DNA of 64,000 nucleotides from Geitlerinema sp. S16 (GCA_011390275.1 JAABST010000013.1:31067-95066); one strand, 5' to 3'. Positions 55,616-64,000 are shown, counted from the first letter of the stretch. The notes: generated by a model from the sequence alone, not told the origin. Numbers and translations: made by a program.

Positions 55616-55707
55616 GGCAACCGTTTGTTATTTAACCTGAGCTAACGCGAGCCAACATCTGTCACGTCGGAAGCTCAACCCCATCTCGAAACCACGAGCG
55701 ATCGAAA

Positions 55708-57438
55708 CTATGAGAGTGCCGATGTTCGACCTTCGTTGAGCTGTTCCGCCGTGAGGTGACCGTTTTCCAGCATCCAGGTGTTGGCGGATTCGAGTGCTGA
55801 TTGGCGGCTAGTCAACCAGCAGTCTTCTGGTACAAGCGTTCCCACCTGGAGCTTGCCCAAGCGTTTACGTACAGCGTCCGTTGCGCCCACAATGTAAATC
55901 CGGCGTCCGAGTTCCCAGGCTTCTTTGACCGCAGATTCGAGCGCCATGGCTGACGTAACACCGAGCCAAGGCACATCGCTCAGGTCGAGCATCAGGACTT
56001 CGTAGTTGTCGATCGCATTGTGTTCACGAGCGATCGCCTTAGCCACACCGAAGATCATCGGGCCGCTGAGGTGGAAAAGCAGGATGTGACCTTCGGTACG
56101 TTCGAGCAGCGCTTTTTCGGTATCGCTAAAGGCGATCGCGTCATCCACGTCGGTAATCGCCTGAATTGTCCGAACTTCTTTCGATCGCAGTTCAGTCAAG
56201 CGGCTGATGGTCAGGACGTTCGCAATAAAGACGCCGATCCCCACGGCTGCAATCAGATCAACAAACACCGTCAACACAATCACGAGATAGGTGATCGCTG
56301 CACCTTTCCACGACACCTGATGGATGCGCTTGAGGAAGTTCCAGTCAATAATGTCAAAACCGACTTTGATGGCAATACCGGCAAGCACCGCCAGCGGCAC
56401 ATTGGTGAGCAGTGGGCCAATCCAAAGCACCACCGTCAGCAACACCAGGGCGCGAGTGATACCCGACACCGCCGTACGGCCACCGGTTTGAATATTCACC
56501 ACCGTACCCATCGTCGCGCCAGCACCGGGCAAACCGCCGCAAAGACCGGAGAAGATATTTCCAAGACCTTGACCGATCAGCTCTTTGTCTGAATCGTGCT
56601 GAGTGCGCGTCAGGCTATCAGCCACGGTTGAGGTGAGTAGCGCGTCAATGCAGCCCAGCAAACCCAGCACAGCACCGTCCACCAACATCTTGCGAATTAG
56701 GCTCGGTTCCATCATGGGCAAGTGCAGCGTCGGCAAACCGAGGGGAATTTCACCAATGCGGCGAATATCCGTATCGCCAAAAAGGGTCGTCGAAACGATG
56801 GTTCCGGCGACGAGTGCGAGCAACTGTGGCGGACACCAGCGACGCCACGCCGACGGCATGAAGACGATCGCCAGAATCGTACCGCCTCCGAGGATCAGCT
56901 CGGGCATGTTCACCGTCGAGACAAATTCCGGCAGCGCCTGAATGTTGGCCAAGATGCCACCCTTCGCTGCGGCATGACCGAGCAGCGGTGGAAGCTGAAT
57001 GATCAGCAGAATCGCCCCAATCCCGGACATAAAGCCCGAAATGACGGTGTAGGGCATCATCGTCACGTACTGGCCGAGACGCAATAGACCAAACAGGATT
57101 TGAAAAGCACCCGCGATCATGACGACCGTGAAGGCGAGGGATAAAGCGATGCCCGGATCATCGGGATAAAGCTTTGTCAGGCTCATAACGATCGCCGTCA
57201 TCACCACCGTCATCGGCCCGGTCGGCTCGGAAATTAGCGTTGCTGTGCCACCAAACAGCGCTGCGACGAACCCAATACACACGGCTCCGTAGAGTCCGGC
57301 TTCGGCTCCAACCCCGGTCGCGACCCCGAAGGCCAGCGCCATCGGCAACGAGACGATCGCAGCCGTGACACCACCAAAAATATCGCCCCGCAAGTGGCGG
57401 GTACTCATGTGATTAAAAATACCTGAGGCTGGAATCAT
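55708..57438 (-). CDS. bicA: SulP-family sodium-dependent bicarbonate transporter BicA
   Basis: Plasma-membrane HCO3-/Na+ symporter of the CO2-concentrating mechanism. 576 residues: about 12-14 membrane segments with RGDIFGGVTAAIVSLPMALAFGVATGVGAEAGLYGA and FGGTATLISEPTGPMTVVMTA, very close to the BicA pattern, and a C-terminal cytoplasmic STAS domain (~440-555; GHILLFHLSGPMIFG, MLDLSDVPWLGVTSAMALE). The start is ATG at 57438. It shares a 234-bp region with a divergent LysR regulator of the CmpR/CcmR type, which probably controls it in response to carbon supply. Confidence 0.93.
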   Translation of the reverse strand: MIPASGIFNHMSTRHLRGDIFGGVTAAIVSLPMALAFGVATGVGAEAGLYGAVCIGFVAALFGGTATLISEPTGPMTVVMTAIVMSLTKLYPDDPGIALSLAFTVVMIAGAFQILFGLLRLGQYVTMMPYTVISGFMSGIGAILLIIQLPPLLGHAAAKGGILANIQALPEFVSTVNMPELILGGGTILAIVFMPSAWRRWCPPQLLALVAGTIVSTTLFGDTDIRRIGEIPLGLPTLHLPMMEPSLIRKMLVDGAVLGLLGCIDALLTSTVADSLTRTQHDSDKELIGQGLGNIFSGLCGGLPGAGATMGTVVNIQTGGRTAVSGITRALVLLTVVLWIGPLLTNVPLAVLAGIAIKVGFDIIDWNFLKRIHQVSWKGAAITYLVIVLTVFVDLIAAVGIGVFIANVLTISRLTELRSKEVRTIQAITDVDDAIAFSDTEKALLERTEGHILLFHLSGPMIFGVAKAIAREHNAIDNYEVLMLDLSDVPWLGVTSAMALESAVKEAWELGRRIYIVGATDAVRKRLGKLQVGTLVPEDCWLTSRQSALESANTWMLENGHLTAEQLNEGRTSALS

Positions 57439-57533
57439 AACAGTTATTCGTATTGGTTCAGAACGATAAAAAAAGAAAGATGATAGCCTTATAACTATGG
57501 AAAGACTAGCATTAGTTCATTCGATTGGATACA

Positions 57534-57562
57534 TTTTTTCAAAAAGTGACTGTTTGAAAAAA
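57534..57562. promoter_or_regulatory. Inverted repeat in the bicA-lysR intergenic region, candidate LysR operator
   Basis: TTTTTTCAAA (57534-57543) and its exact reverse complement TTTGAAAAAA (57553-57562), separated by 9 bp. It lies about midway between the divergent starts of bicA and the LysR gene, where such regulators bind. Its size and spacing fit a LysR-type site, but binding is inferred. Confidence 0.55.
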
Positions 57563-57657
57563 CGAAACAATCACAGCCCAAGCATCGGTTAGGGTCAAGA
57601 GTGAACGCCTGCGTCGGAAAATCGCTGCGAGTTTATACGGTTTAATGGTCGTCGATC

Positions 57658-57672
57658 AAGGAGGTTGGAGAC
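57658..57672 (+). promoter_or_regulatory. Strong ribosome-binding site fixing a GTG start
   Basis: AAGGAGG at 57658-57664 is placed 8 bases before GTG at 57673, which decides the start of the LysR gene despite the non-ATG codon. Confidence 0.8.
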
Positions 57673-58581
57673 GTGCGTCCAACGCTGCATCAGTTAGAAG
57701 TGTTTTGTGAAGTGGCTCATCGGGGGAGTTTTACCCGTGCGGCAGAGCATTTGTCAATTTCACAGCCGACGGTTTCCGGTCAGATTAAGCAGTTGGCTCA
57801 AACCGTGGGTTTGCCGCTGTTCGAGCAGATTGGCCGCAGGCTATTTTTGACGGAAGCGGGGGAGGCATTGTTGGCATCGAGTCGTGAGATGTTCGATAGT
57901 CTCGATCGCTTTCAGATGATGATCGATGACTTTCAGGGCAAAAAACGCGGCAAGCTCCAGATCGCGGTGGTGACGACCGCGCAGTACATCGTGCCACGTT
58001 TGCTGGGCGAATTTTGTCAGGCGTATCCCGATGTAGATGTGTCGCTTCAGGTGACCAACCATGCCTGCCTGATCGAGCGCATGGAAGACAACCGCGATGA
58101 TCTCTACATCATCAGTCATCCGCCGTCTCATATTGATCTAGAGCTAGAGCCGTTTATTGATAATTCCCTGGTGGTGGTCACGTCCCGATCGCACCCGTTG
58201 GCTCAGCGTTCTACGGGGACAAAGCTGCCGATTCGTAAGCTAGCGGAAGCAGAATTTGTGATGCGCGAGGCGGGTTCGGGGACGCGACGGGCGATCGAGC
58301 GGCATTTTGCCAAGCACGGAATTACGAATGTCTGTGTGCGCTTGGAGTTGAGCAGTAACGAGGCGATTACTCAGGCGGTGGCGGGTGGTCTCGGGGTGAC
58401 GATTTTGTCGCGTCACTGTTTGGAGTCGGTGACGATGCATCCTGATTTGGTGCAGCTTGAGGTGACTCATTTCCCGATTCCGGGTCAGTGGTATGTGGCG
58501 CACCTGCACGGTAAACAGCTTTCGATCGTGGCGAAGTCGTTCCGCGATCAATTGCTGGCGATGCGGTTGATTCCGGCGTAG
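57673..58581 (+). CDS. LysR-type regulator, CmpR/CcmR/RbcR group
   Basis: 302 residues: N-terminal winged helix-turn-helix (LHQLEVFCEVAHRGSFTRAAEHLSISQPTVSGQIKQLA) and a C-terminal periplasmic-binding-protein-like effector domain (~90-300). The sequence resembles cyanobacterial CbbR homologues (CmpR, CcmR/NdhR, RbcR), which sense 2-phosphoglycolate, 2-oxoglutarate or related metabolites and control inorganic-carbon genes. Divergence from bicA supports control of that gene. GTG start with AAGGAGG upstream. menC follows within 25 bp. Confidence 0.92.
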   Translation: MRPTLHQLEVFCEVAHRGSFTRAAEHLSISQPTVSGQIKQLAQTVGLPLFEQIGRRLFLTEAGEALLASSREMFDSLDRFQMMIDDFQGKKRGKLQIAVVTTAQYIVPRLLGEFCQAYPDVDVSLQVTNHACLIERMEDNRDDLYIISHPPSHIDLELEPFIDNSLVVVTSRSHPLAQRSTGTKLPIRKLAEAEFVMREAGSGTRRAIERHFAKHGITNVCVRLELSSNEAITQAVAGGLGVTILSRHCLESVTMHPDLVQLEVTHFPIPGQWYVAHLHGKQLSIVAKSFRDQLLAMRLIPA

Positions 58582-58606
58582 TGGTTTGACGATCGTGATC
58601 CACTCA

Positions 58607-59668
58607 ATGAACTATTCCCTGGGCTATCGATCGTATGCGCGTCCGTTTCGGCGTCCGCTGACCACGGCTCATGGGGTATGGTCGGTGCGTGAGGGGATCA
58701 TTATTGAGCTGCGATCGTCGTTGGCGTCGCGGAGTTCATCCGATCCAGATGGGGGTGATCCAGACGCAAGGAATTCAGACGCGAGGAATCCGTCAGAATC
58801 CGGTGTTGTCGTTGGCTATGGCGAAATTGCGCCGCTGCCGTGGTTTGGGAGCGAGACCCAAGCGGAGGCGCTGGATTTTTGTCGATCCTGTTCTGGCACG
58901 ATCAACGATGTGGCGATCGATACGATTCCCGATTGCTTTCCCGCCTGTCAGTTCGCCTTCGAGTCGGCTCGTACCGCCTTGCGCTTGGCTCAATTACCTC
59001 ACTTTCCCCCGCCCAAACCGCCCAAACCGCTGCTGATTTGTCACCTCCTCCCCGCCGGTCAAGCCAGCCTCACGGCCATCGACGCCCTGGCGCAAAGCCT
59101 TAAGCATCACAGGGATCATACCTACCGTCACACGTATAAATGGAAGATCGGCACGGCCTCAATCGACCACGAATTTAATATTTTTCAAGCATTACTGGAA
59201 AAACTGCCCACCGGGTCAAAGCTGCGCCTTGATGCAAACGGCGGGCTGAATGCCGATCAAGCCGATCGTTGGCTGGCGGCTTGCGATCGGATTAATCAGC
59301 ACTTAGGAAATAACAATTCCACGATCGAATTTATCGAACAACCCCTACCACCATCCCAATGGCACGATCTCGTTCGACTAAGCCAAACATTTACAACACC
59401 GATCGCCCTCGACGAATCGATCGCCAGCCTCACCCAACTTCGCGCCGCTCAGACCAGCGGCTGGCGTGGAATTTACGTGATCAAACCCGCGATCGTCGGG
59501 TCACCGCAACGGCTGCGATCGTTCTGTCGCGAACATCAACTCGACACCGTATTTTCCTCGGTGTTCGAGACCGCGATCGGGCGTGATGCGGGTTTACAGC
59601 TCGCACAGGAATTGCAAACCCGCGATCGAGCTGTTGGCTATGGGCTGGATGATTGGCTGATGCCATAA
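58607..59668 (+). CDS. menC: o-Succinylbenzoate synthase
   Basis: Enolase-superfamily enzyme that dehydrates SHCHC to o-succinylbenzoate in phylloquinone (photosystem I quinone) synthesis. 353 residues with PLTTAHGVW near the start, YKWKIG (catalytic Lys region), LRLDANGG, EFIEQPL and ALDES (Mg2+ ligands), YVIKPAIVGS (second catalytic Lys) and SSVFETAIG. A low-complexity insertion (~45-65: SSSDPDGGDPDARNSDARNPSESG) comes from 15-bp tandem repeats. The ATG at 58607 is preferred; the frame goes to a TTG at 58586. It starts right after the LysR gene, so they may share a transcript. Confidence 0.92.
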   Translation: MNYSLGYRSYARPFRRPLTTAHGVWSVREGIIIELRSSLASRSSSDPDGGDPDARNSDARNPSESGVVVGYGEIAPLPWFGSETQAEALDFCRSCSGTINDVAIDTIPDCFPACQFAFESARTALRLAQLPHFPPPKPPKPLLICHLLPAGQASLTAIDALAQSLKHHRDHTYRHTYKWKIGTASIDHEFNIFQALLEKLPTGSKLRLDANGGLNADQADRWLAACDRINQHLGNNNSTIEFIEQPLPPSQWHDLVRLSQTFTTPIALDESIASLTQLRAAQTSGWRGIYVIKPAIVGSPQRLRSFCREHQLDTVFSSVFETAIGRDAGLQLAQELQTRDRAVGYGLDDWLMP

Positions 59669-59719
59669 CCCCGGCTTTGTCGCGGTGTATGGCCATATAA
59701 AGCTTGAATTGTGGTGTCC

Positions 59720-59765
59720 GTCGGATTGGTGACGGTTTGTTGTGGGCATTTGTCACCAATCCGAC
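59720..59765. terminator. Perfect hairpin between convergent menC and argZ
   Basis: GTCGGATTGGTGAC (59720-59733) and its exact reverse complement (59752-59765), 18-nt loop. Located between the convergent stops, so it probably ends transcription from both sides. Confidence 0.7.
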
Positions 59766-59777
59766 AGCATCAACTGT

Positions 59778-61892
59778 TTAGCGTGCGCTAACCGGCGTCG
59801 GATACGGGGTCGTCAGCCGATCGAGCTGCTTCACCAGCAAGCTCAGGAAGAGGCCAACATCCGTCACCACTCCGGTAGACTCGACCGAGCCGCGATCGCT
59901 CAGTTTCGTCACCACCGCCGGGTTGATATCGACGCAAATCATCTTCACGCCTGACGGTGTCATATTGCCGACTCCGATCGAGTGCAACATCGTCGAAAGC
60001 ATCAAGATCGCATCCGTGCCCTCAAGCAAGTTCGAGTACGCAGTTTGCGCCTCGATCAGATCCATGATCGTGTCCGGTAGCGGGCCATCATCACGAATCG
60101 AACCGGCGAGCACAAACGGCACGTCATTTTTAACGCACTCGTACATCACACCACTAGGGATGACTCCCGCTTCGACCGCGTTGGCGATACTGCCATGACG
60201 ACGGATCAAATTGATCGCGTTGAGGTGGTGACGGTGACCGCCACGCACAGCGACGCCGCGTTTCATGTCCACGCCTAAGGACGTACCCAGCATCGATTGT
60301 TCAATGTCGTGTACCGCGATCGCATTGCCACCGAGGAGACCTTGAACATAACCGTTGCGGATCAGCCACGACAGATGTTCCGCGCCGCCGGTATGAATCA
60401 CCACCGGGCCAGCGGTGATCACGGTTTTGCCGCCACGATCGCGGATTTGGCGCAATTCCCACGCCACTTGATCGACGACCAGCTCAACCCGGCGCTCACT
60501 CGAAACGCCCGACGACATGAAGCTGAACTCGCCCGATCGCGATTCGCGCGACTCGGGTTTACGAACGGTACGAATACCGCTGATCCCCGTCACGACTTTT
60601 TCGCCTAGCTCCAGATCACGCAAGAGCTTACAGCGGGCAACGACACCATCTGCCGTTTCCGACACCGCGATCGCGCCATCCATGCGTTGACCCTGGATGC
60701 GAATCCAATCGCCATTGACGCGAATTTCCGTCGGGTAAATCGTCGTGACGTAAAAATCATCCGGCGACACACCCGCCATTTCGACCGGCGTTAGCGCGGC
60801 ATCTTTTTCATCCTGCGGACGCGCTTCCGCACCCAGATCAATCAGTTGCGCGACGATTTCTTCGAGAATGCCTTGGAAAGCAGCGGAAATACGAATCTCT
60901 GCGGTCGAAATACTTTGACGCTGTTTACCCAGATCAAAGCGTAGGACTTGGAAACTGCCGCCGCCCTCTTGAATCAAATCGAGAGCGCGATCAATCAATC
61001 CCGTATCGAGCAGGTGACCCCGTAAAGTCACGGTTTGGCTGACGACCGAATCGTTGGCCGAGACCTGCGGGTCGATCGGCTCAGTTGTACGCAGGGTCAA
61101 GCACTTGGCCGCGCCGCCCGCCTTGAGGAATTCCGTCAGCGGCGTTTCGAGTACCGTAAACCCTGCGGCTTCGAGCTTACCCTTGAGGCGATCGCTCGCC
61201 TTATTCATCACCACAATATTGCCAACATTGACCGTATTGCAGGCGAAGTTGACGGCATCCGGCTCTTCGATGACGATGCGTTTTTCGTCCGGCACGCGCA
61301 TTTCGATAATTCGGTTCGAGTAAAAGTCAAACGCAGGCGGGTAGTACATCAAGTAACCACCCTGTAACGGACAGAAGCAGGTATCGAGATGGTAGAACCG
61401 ATCGTCCACCAACTGAAGCGACAAGACTTCGATATCCAGCCACTTGGCAAGATAGGGATGCGCGTCGAGTTCAGAGCGGAAACCATAACCCGCCCACAGC
61501 CAGCGACCTTCTCGATCGAGCAGCGCATCGCCTGCACCTTCAAACGGCAGATCCTGAGGCAGCTCGAAGACTTGGAAACCGTTTTCCTCAAACCAGGCTT
61601 TGAAATGGGGTTCCTCGCCTTGGCGCTCCGGGTGGTAAAAACGACTCACAACGGCTTTATCACCGAGGACAAGACCGGCATTAGCCGTAAAGACCATATC
61701 CGGCCAGCCCTTCTGCGGCGGAACCAGTTCAACCGTCGCGTGCTGTTTCAAAATTTCGTGCAGCCCACCCCATTGCTCGACAGCACGTTCCTGCGAGGAT
61801 TTATGGATGTTGCCTTCCATCCACGGGTTGATCACGTAGTCCACGTCGTAGTGGTCGGGGGCGCACATCAGAATGCGAATCGGCTCGGTCAT
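59778..61892 (-). CDS. argZ: Arginine dihydrolase/ornithine cyclodeaminase-type protein ArgZ (AgrE)
   Basis: Enzyme of the cyanobacterial ornithine-ammonia cycle: it hydrolyses arginine to ornithine, CO2 and two ammonia. 704 residues. The N-terminal ~275 residues are a guanidine-modifying (pentein) domain with FTANAGLV (Asn near 71), GAGDALLD and the catalytic Cys264 (GGAAKCLTL). A central LOR/SDH bifunctional-type domain follows (~285-400). The C-terminal part has TAGPVVIHTGGAEH and GVDMKRGVAVRGGHRHHLNAINLI and, in AgrE of Anabaena, binds NAD and converts ornithine to proline. Length matches Synechocystis ArgZ. ATG at 61892. Monocistronic. Confidence 0.95.
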   Translation of the reverse strand: MTEPIRILMCAPDHYDVDYVINPWMEGNIHKSSQERAVEQWGGLHEILKQHATVELVPPQKGWPDMVFTANAGLVLGDKAVVSRFYHPERQGEEPHFKAWFEENGFQVFELPQDLPFEGAGDALLDREGRWLWAGYGFRSELDAHPYLAKWLDIEVLSLQLVDDRFYHLDTCFCPLQGGYLMYYPPAFDFYSNRIIEMRVPDEKRIVIEEPDAVNFACNTVNVGNIVVMNKASDRLKGKLEAAGFTVLETPLTEFLKAGGAAKCLTLRTTEPIDPQVSANDSVVSQTVTLRGHLLDTGLIDRALDLIQEGGGSFQVLRFDLGKQRQSISTAEIRISAAFQGILEEIVAQLIDLGAEARPQDEKDAALTPVEMAGVSPDDFYVTTIYPTEIRVNGDWIRIQGQRMDGAIAVSETADGVVARCKLLRDLELGEKVVTGISGIRTVRKPESRESRSGEFSFMSSGVSSERRVELVVDQVAWELRQIRDRGGKTVITAGPVVIHTGGAEHLSWLIRNGYVQGLLGGNAIAVHDIEQSMLGTSLGVDMKRGVAVRGGHRHHLNAINLIRRHGSIANAVEAGVIPSGVMYECVKNDVPFVLAGSIRDDGPLPDTIMDLIEAQTAYSNLLEGTDAILMLSTMLHSIGVGNMTPSGVKMICVDINPAVVTKLSDRGSVESTGVVTDVGLFLSLLVKQLDRLTTPYPTPVSAR

Positions 61893-62318
61893 GACAAAGA
61901 ATGCTGTGGTGTAAGGCTCGACGGGAACATCGACCCAGAAGCAGACGATCGGTTAGGTCTACTTTGGGACAACTGAACGCGATCGCGGCAAAAACTTGCC
62001 CTTATGTTAATGATCGCAGACAGCTCACCATCCTAGTACGAGTCCCGAACCGGAATGGAGTCTTTTGTTTTGATATCTTGACTTTACTGGAGAAGTAGAA
62101 CGGGTCGTAAGCTGCTAGCACTATATTTTTTGAGAGCGATTTTAGGTCGAGATCCCGTTGGTCGAGCCTGTAATTATTCGCAGTCATAATGCCAGAAGTT
62201 TCCGGGTATCCTGTATTTCTTATTGAGTTTAAGGGGATGGATTTACAATAAAAGCTTGTTATTGTAAATCCAGTCTCGGTATTTTTAACTAAAATTTGAG
62301 CAAATTGGTCTTGCAATC
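61893..62318. other. Spacer between argZ and the FIST gene
   Basis: 426 bp between divergent genes. The minus-strand frame at 62002-62316 is not protein-like and overlaps the expected promoter. The FIST-proximal part contains a perfect 14-bp inverted repeat (annotated separately). No RNA gene recognised. Confidence 0.45.
62238..62272. promoter_or_regulatory. Perfect palindrome upstream of the FIST gene
   Basis: TGGATTTACAATAA (62238-62251) and its exact reverse complement (62259-62272) with a 7-nt spacer, ending 46 bp before the ATG at 62319. Position and AT-rich symmetry suggest an operator, or a 5'-leader hairpin. Confidence 0.55.
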
Positions 62319-63482
62319 ATGCTGAAAGTCGTTGTTGGTCACAGTAATGATCCAGATTCGGAAGAGGCGATCGCTGATGTCTTGACGCAGTGTCAGGAAC
62401 AGCTCGCAGGATTGCGGCCTCAAGCAGGCATCCTCCTGGCGGCTGTGGACTTTGAGTATGAACAACTCCTAGAGGCGATCGAGCAGACCTACCCCGGCCT
62501 GGAGCTGATCGGCGGCACGACCGACGGCGAGATTTCCTCGGTGATGGGATTTGAGCAGGATTCGATCGCGCTGATGCTGTTTAGCTCCGATGTGGTGACT
62601 ATTCAGGCCGGGATCGGTCAGCAAGTTTCTCTGGATGAAGCAGCGGCGGCGGATACGGCGATCGCGATGGCACTCGGGGATCGTCAGCTCGACGAGATTC
62701 AATTTGCGATCGCCCTGCCCGAAAGCTTAACGGCAAGCGCCGTTGTCGTCTTGAAGGCATTGGAACACTCACTCAAGGGCAGCGTTCCCGTTTTTGGTGG
62801 CTTGACCGCTGATCAATGGCGATTTAAACGCACCCATCAATTTTATAAAACCGAAGTCTATACCGACGCGCTGCCCGTGCTGCTTTTTTCCGGCGCGATT
62901 GCCTTTGGCTACGGTGTTGCGAGCGGCTGGCAGCCGATCGGCAAAACGGGAACCGTGACCAAGGTCTCGAATAATATTGTGTACGAAATTGATGGCCGTC
63001 CGGCGATCGAATTCTATCAAAACTACCTCGGCAACCGTTCTCCGTCTCTGGAATATCCCCTAGCCGTATACGAAGAAGCGAATACCCCGTTTTATCTGCG
63101 AGCCACGAGTGGTAGCGATCGTATCGAAGACGGCTACATTACCTTTTTTGGTGATATCCCAGAAGGTGCCACCGTACAGCTCACCGAAGCCAACCGTAGC
63201 GAAATTTTGTCCGCTTCGGAACTCTCGATCAAAAAGGCGATTGAGCGTTTTCCCACAACGTCTACTCCCCAGGGAGCGCTATATTTTTCCTGTTGCGCTC
63301 GCCGCCAAATTTTAGGCAGTCACACCGGCGAAGAATACAACATCGCCCAAGCCTGCCAGGACAAGCCCATTCCGGGAATGGGATTTTATACGAATGGTGA
63401 AATTTCACCATTGTTTGAGACCAAAGAGCGCGTTTGTTTTCACAATGAAACCTTTGTCACCTTGCTGTTTGGTGAAGTCTAA
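62319..63482 (+). CDS. FIST-domain sensor protein
   Basis: 387 residues made of FIST_N (~25-220) and FIST_C (~230-370) domains. FIST proteins are predicted to bind small ligands such as amino acids and are usually encoded with, or fused to, histidine kinases or GGDEF proteins. Seen here: LELIGGTTDGEISS, VPVFGGLTADQW, YGVASGWQPIGKTGTVTKV and FYTNGEISPL, all typical. No signal peptide. A histidine kinase gene follows 45 bp downstream, the usual FIST partner, but it is cut short. Confidence 0.92.
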   Translation: MLKVVVGHSNDPDSEEAIADVLTQCQEQLAGLRPQAGILLAAVDFEYEQLLEAIEQTYPGLELIGGTTDGEISSVMGFEQDSIALMLFSSDVVTIQAGIGQQVSLDEAAAADTAIAMALGDRQLDEIQFAIALPESLTASAVVVLKALEHSLKGSVPVFGGLTADQWRFKRTHQFYKTEVYTDALPVLLFSGAIAFGYGVASGWQPIGKTGTVTKVSNNIVYEIDGRPAIEFYQNYLGNRSPSLEYPLAVYEEANTPFYLRATSGSDRIEDGYITFFGDIPEGATVQLTEANRSEILSASELSIKKAIERFPTTSTPQGALYFSCCARRQILGSHTGEEYNIAQACQDKPIPGMGFYTNGEISPLFETKERVCFHNETFVTLLFGEV

Positions 63483-63527
63483 TATCCTCCTCTCCCTTGC
63501 GTGCATAGCCACAAAATATAGAAAACT

Positions 63528-63962
63528 ATGATGAATGACGATGTAGATGTATACGCCAAAGCCACCGTCACCACAATATCGACTGAGGAACTAGAGGCAC
63601 GCCTAAAAGCACTCGAACGAGAAAACCGCATTCTACAAAAGCAGCTTAAACGTTCCTACGCCGATCGCGAGCAGCTAGAGGCAGCAACCGATCGAAAAGA
63701 AACTCTCTTACGCAATGCCCTGGATGAATTGCAGGCATCCCAAGCTTCGCTGGAAGAACGCCAAGCTGCTCTCAATAAGTTGCAACGTGCCCAGGCGCAG
63801 CTTGTCCAAACCGAAAAGATGTCGAGCCTGGGTCAACTGGTCGCCGGACTCGCCCACGAAATTAACAACCCGATTAATTTTATCTACGGCAACCTAAAAC
63901 ATTTGCAAGATTATGCCGGAGATCTCAGTACGGGGACAAAAAATGAAATGCTTACCCTGTAA
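63528..63962 (+). pseudogene. Histidine kinase, truncated after the H-box
   Basis: 144 codons: a long coiled coil (~20-95), then a HisKA motif SSLGQLVAGLAHEINNPINFIYGNLKHLQDYA, then an unrelated end (GDLSTGTKNEMLTL, stop at 63960). Cyanobacterial FIST-linked kinases with this HisKA continue into the rest of the dimerisation helix and an HATPase domain. Here the family resemblance ends about base 63920, and no frame restores it by 64000. The sequence after it is AT-rich and full of stops, so an insertion or deletion probably disrupted the gene, possibly an insertion-sequence end beyond the window. Confidence 0.7.
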
Positions 63963-64000
63963 GCTTTTTAGCCCATATTTGTAACACTACAGAGTTCTAT

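Noticed and set aside
62002..62316. 104-codon minus-strand open frame between argZ and the FIST gene
   Set aside because: It covers the palindrome and the expected FIST promoter and has no protein-like features.
1..64000. tRNA, rRNA or other structured RNA genes
   Set aside because: No T-loop-like GGTTCGAATCC, rRNA core motif or known riboswitch signature was noticed by eye; a covariance-model search could still find one.

Overview
The window is a gene-dense stretch of a cyanobacterial chromosome. The evidence is a magnesium chelatase D subunit (chlD), a BicA-type bicarbonate transporter, o-succinylbenzoate synthase (menC, phylloquinone pathway), an ArgZ/AgrE arginine dihydrolase, a biliverdin-type bacteriophytochrome, a cyanobacteriochrome GAF domain and a PatA-like regulator. 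The octamer GCGATCGC (HIP1) and its core CGATCG recur throughout. I could not assign a genus. No rRNA, tRNA, CRISPR array or intact insertion sequence was recognised. One 141-bp MITE is clear, and the last gene looks cut by an insertion at the right edge.

Layout. 1-382: 3' end of a hybrid kinase (HPt domain). 457-5832: housekeeping genes (cdsA, cbiT, ychF) and a KefB/TrkA-type antiporter. 5896-14101: a signalling island with a bacteriophytochrome kinase, an Rcp1-like response regulator, a 1108-residue cyanobacteriochrome hybrid kinase, and a Rec-kinase-Rec protein whose phospho-accepting His is Tyr. 14111-19785: recG, two small stress-type proteins and a cytoplasmic alpha-amylase. 19833-28154: a two-partner-secretion-like exoprotein, purL, an oligoendopeptidase F and a DUF928 protein. 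28192-32043: cofH, then a glutaminase/HD-domain pair. 32552-35732: a GT39-like membrane glycosyltransferase and a PatA-like regulator. 35733-42748: the MITE, a small membrane protein, glcF, folB, a glutamate:sodium symporter and chlD.

43011-50655 carries an FkbM methyltransferase with a helical-repeat N-terminus, rimI, lysA, the c-di-AMP synthase cdaA translationally coupled to a VanY-type carboxypeptidase, and a HAD phosphatase. LysA, CdaA and VanY together suggest a peptidoglycan/turgor theme. 50870-53346 has a tiny membrane protein, rimO and a 66-residue orphan. 53501-59668 is an inorganic-carbon block: a CPA2 antiporter with a USP domain and bicA on the minus strand, with a divergent LysR regulator followed by menC. 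59778-61892 is argZ. 62319 to the end holds a FIST sensor protein and a truncated histidine kinase.

Two patterns cut across the window. First, degenerate short tandem repeats (units of about 6-18 bp) fill many spacers and also occur in frame inside protein loops or tails (rimI, menC, the hybrid kinase, DUF928). Second, several convergent or tail positions carry long perfect hairpins that look like terminators. The strongest candidates for new biology are the photosensory island with its degenerate Tyr-box kinase, the MITE, and the interrupted FIST-kinase locus.
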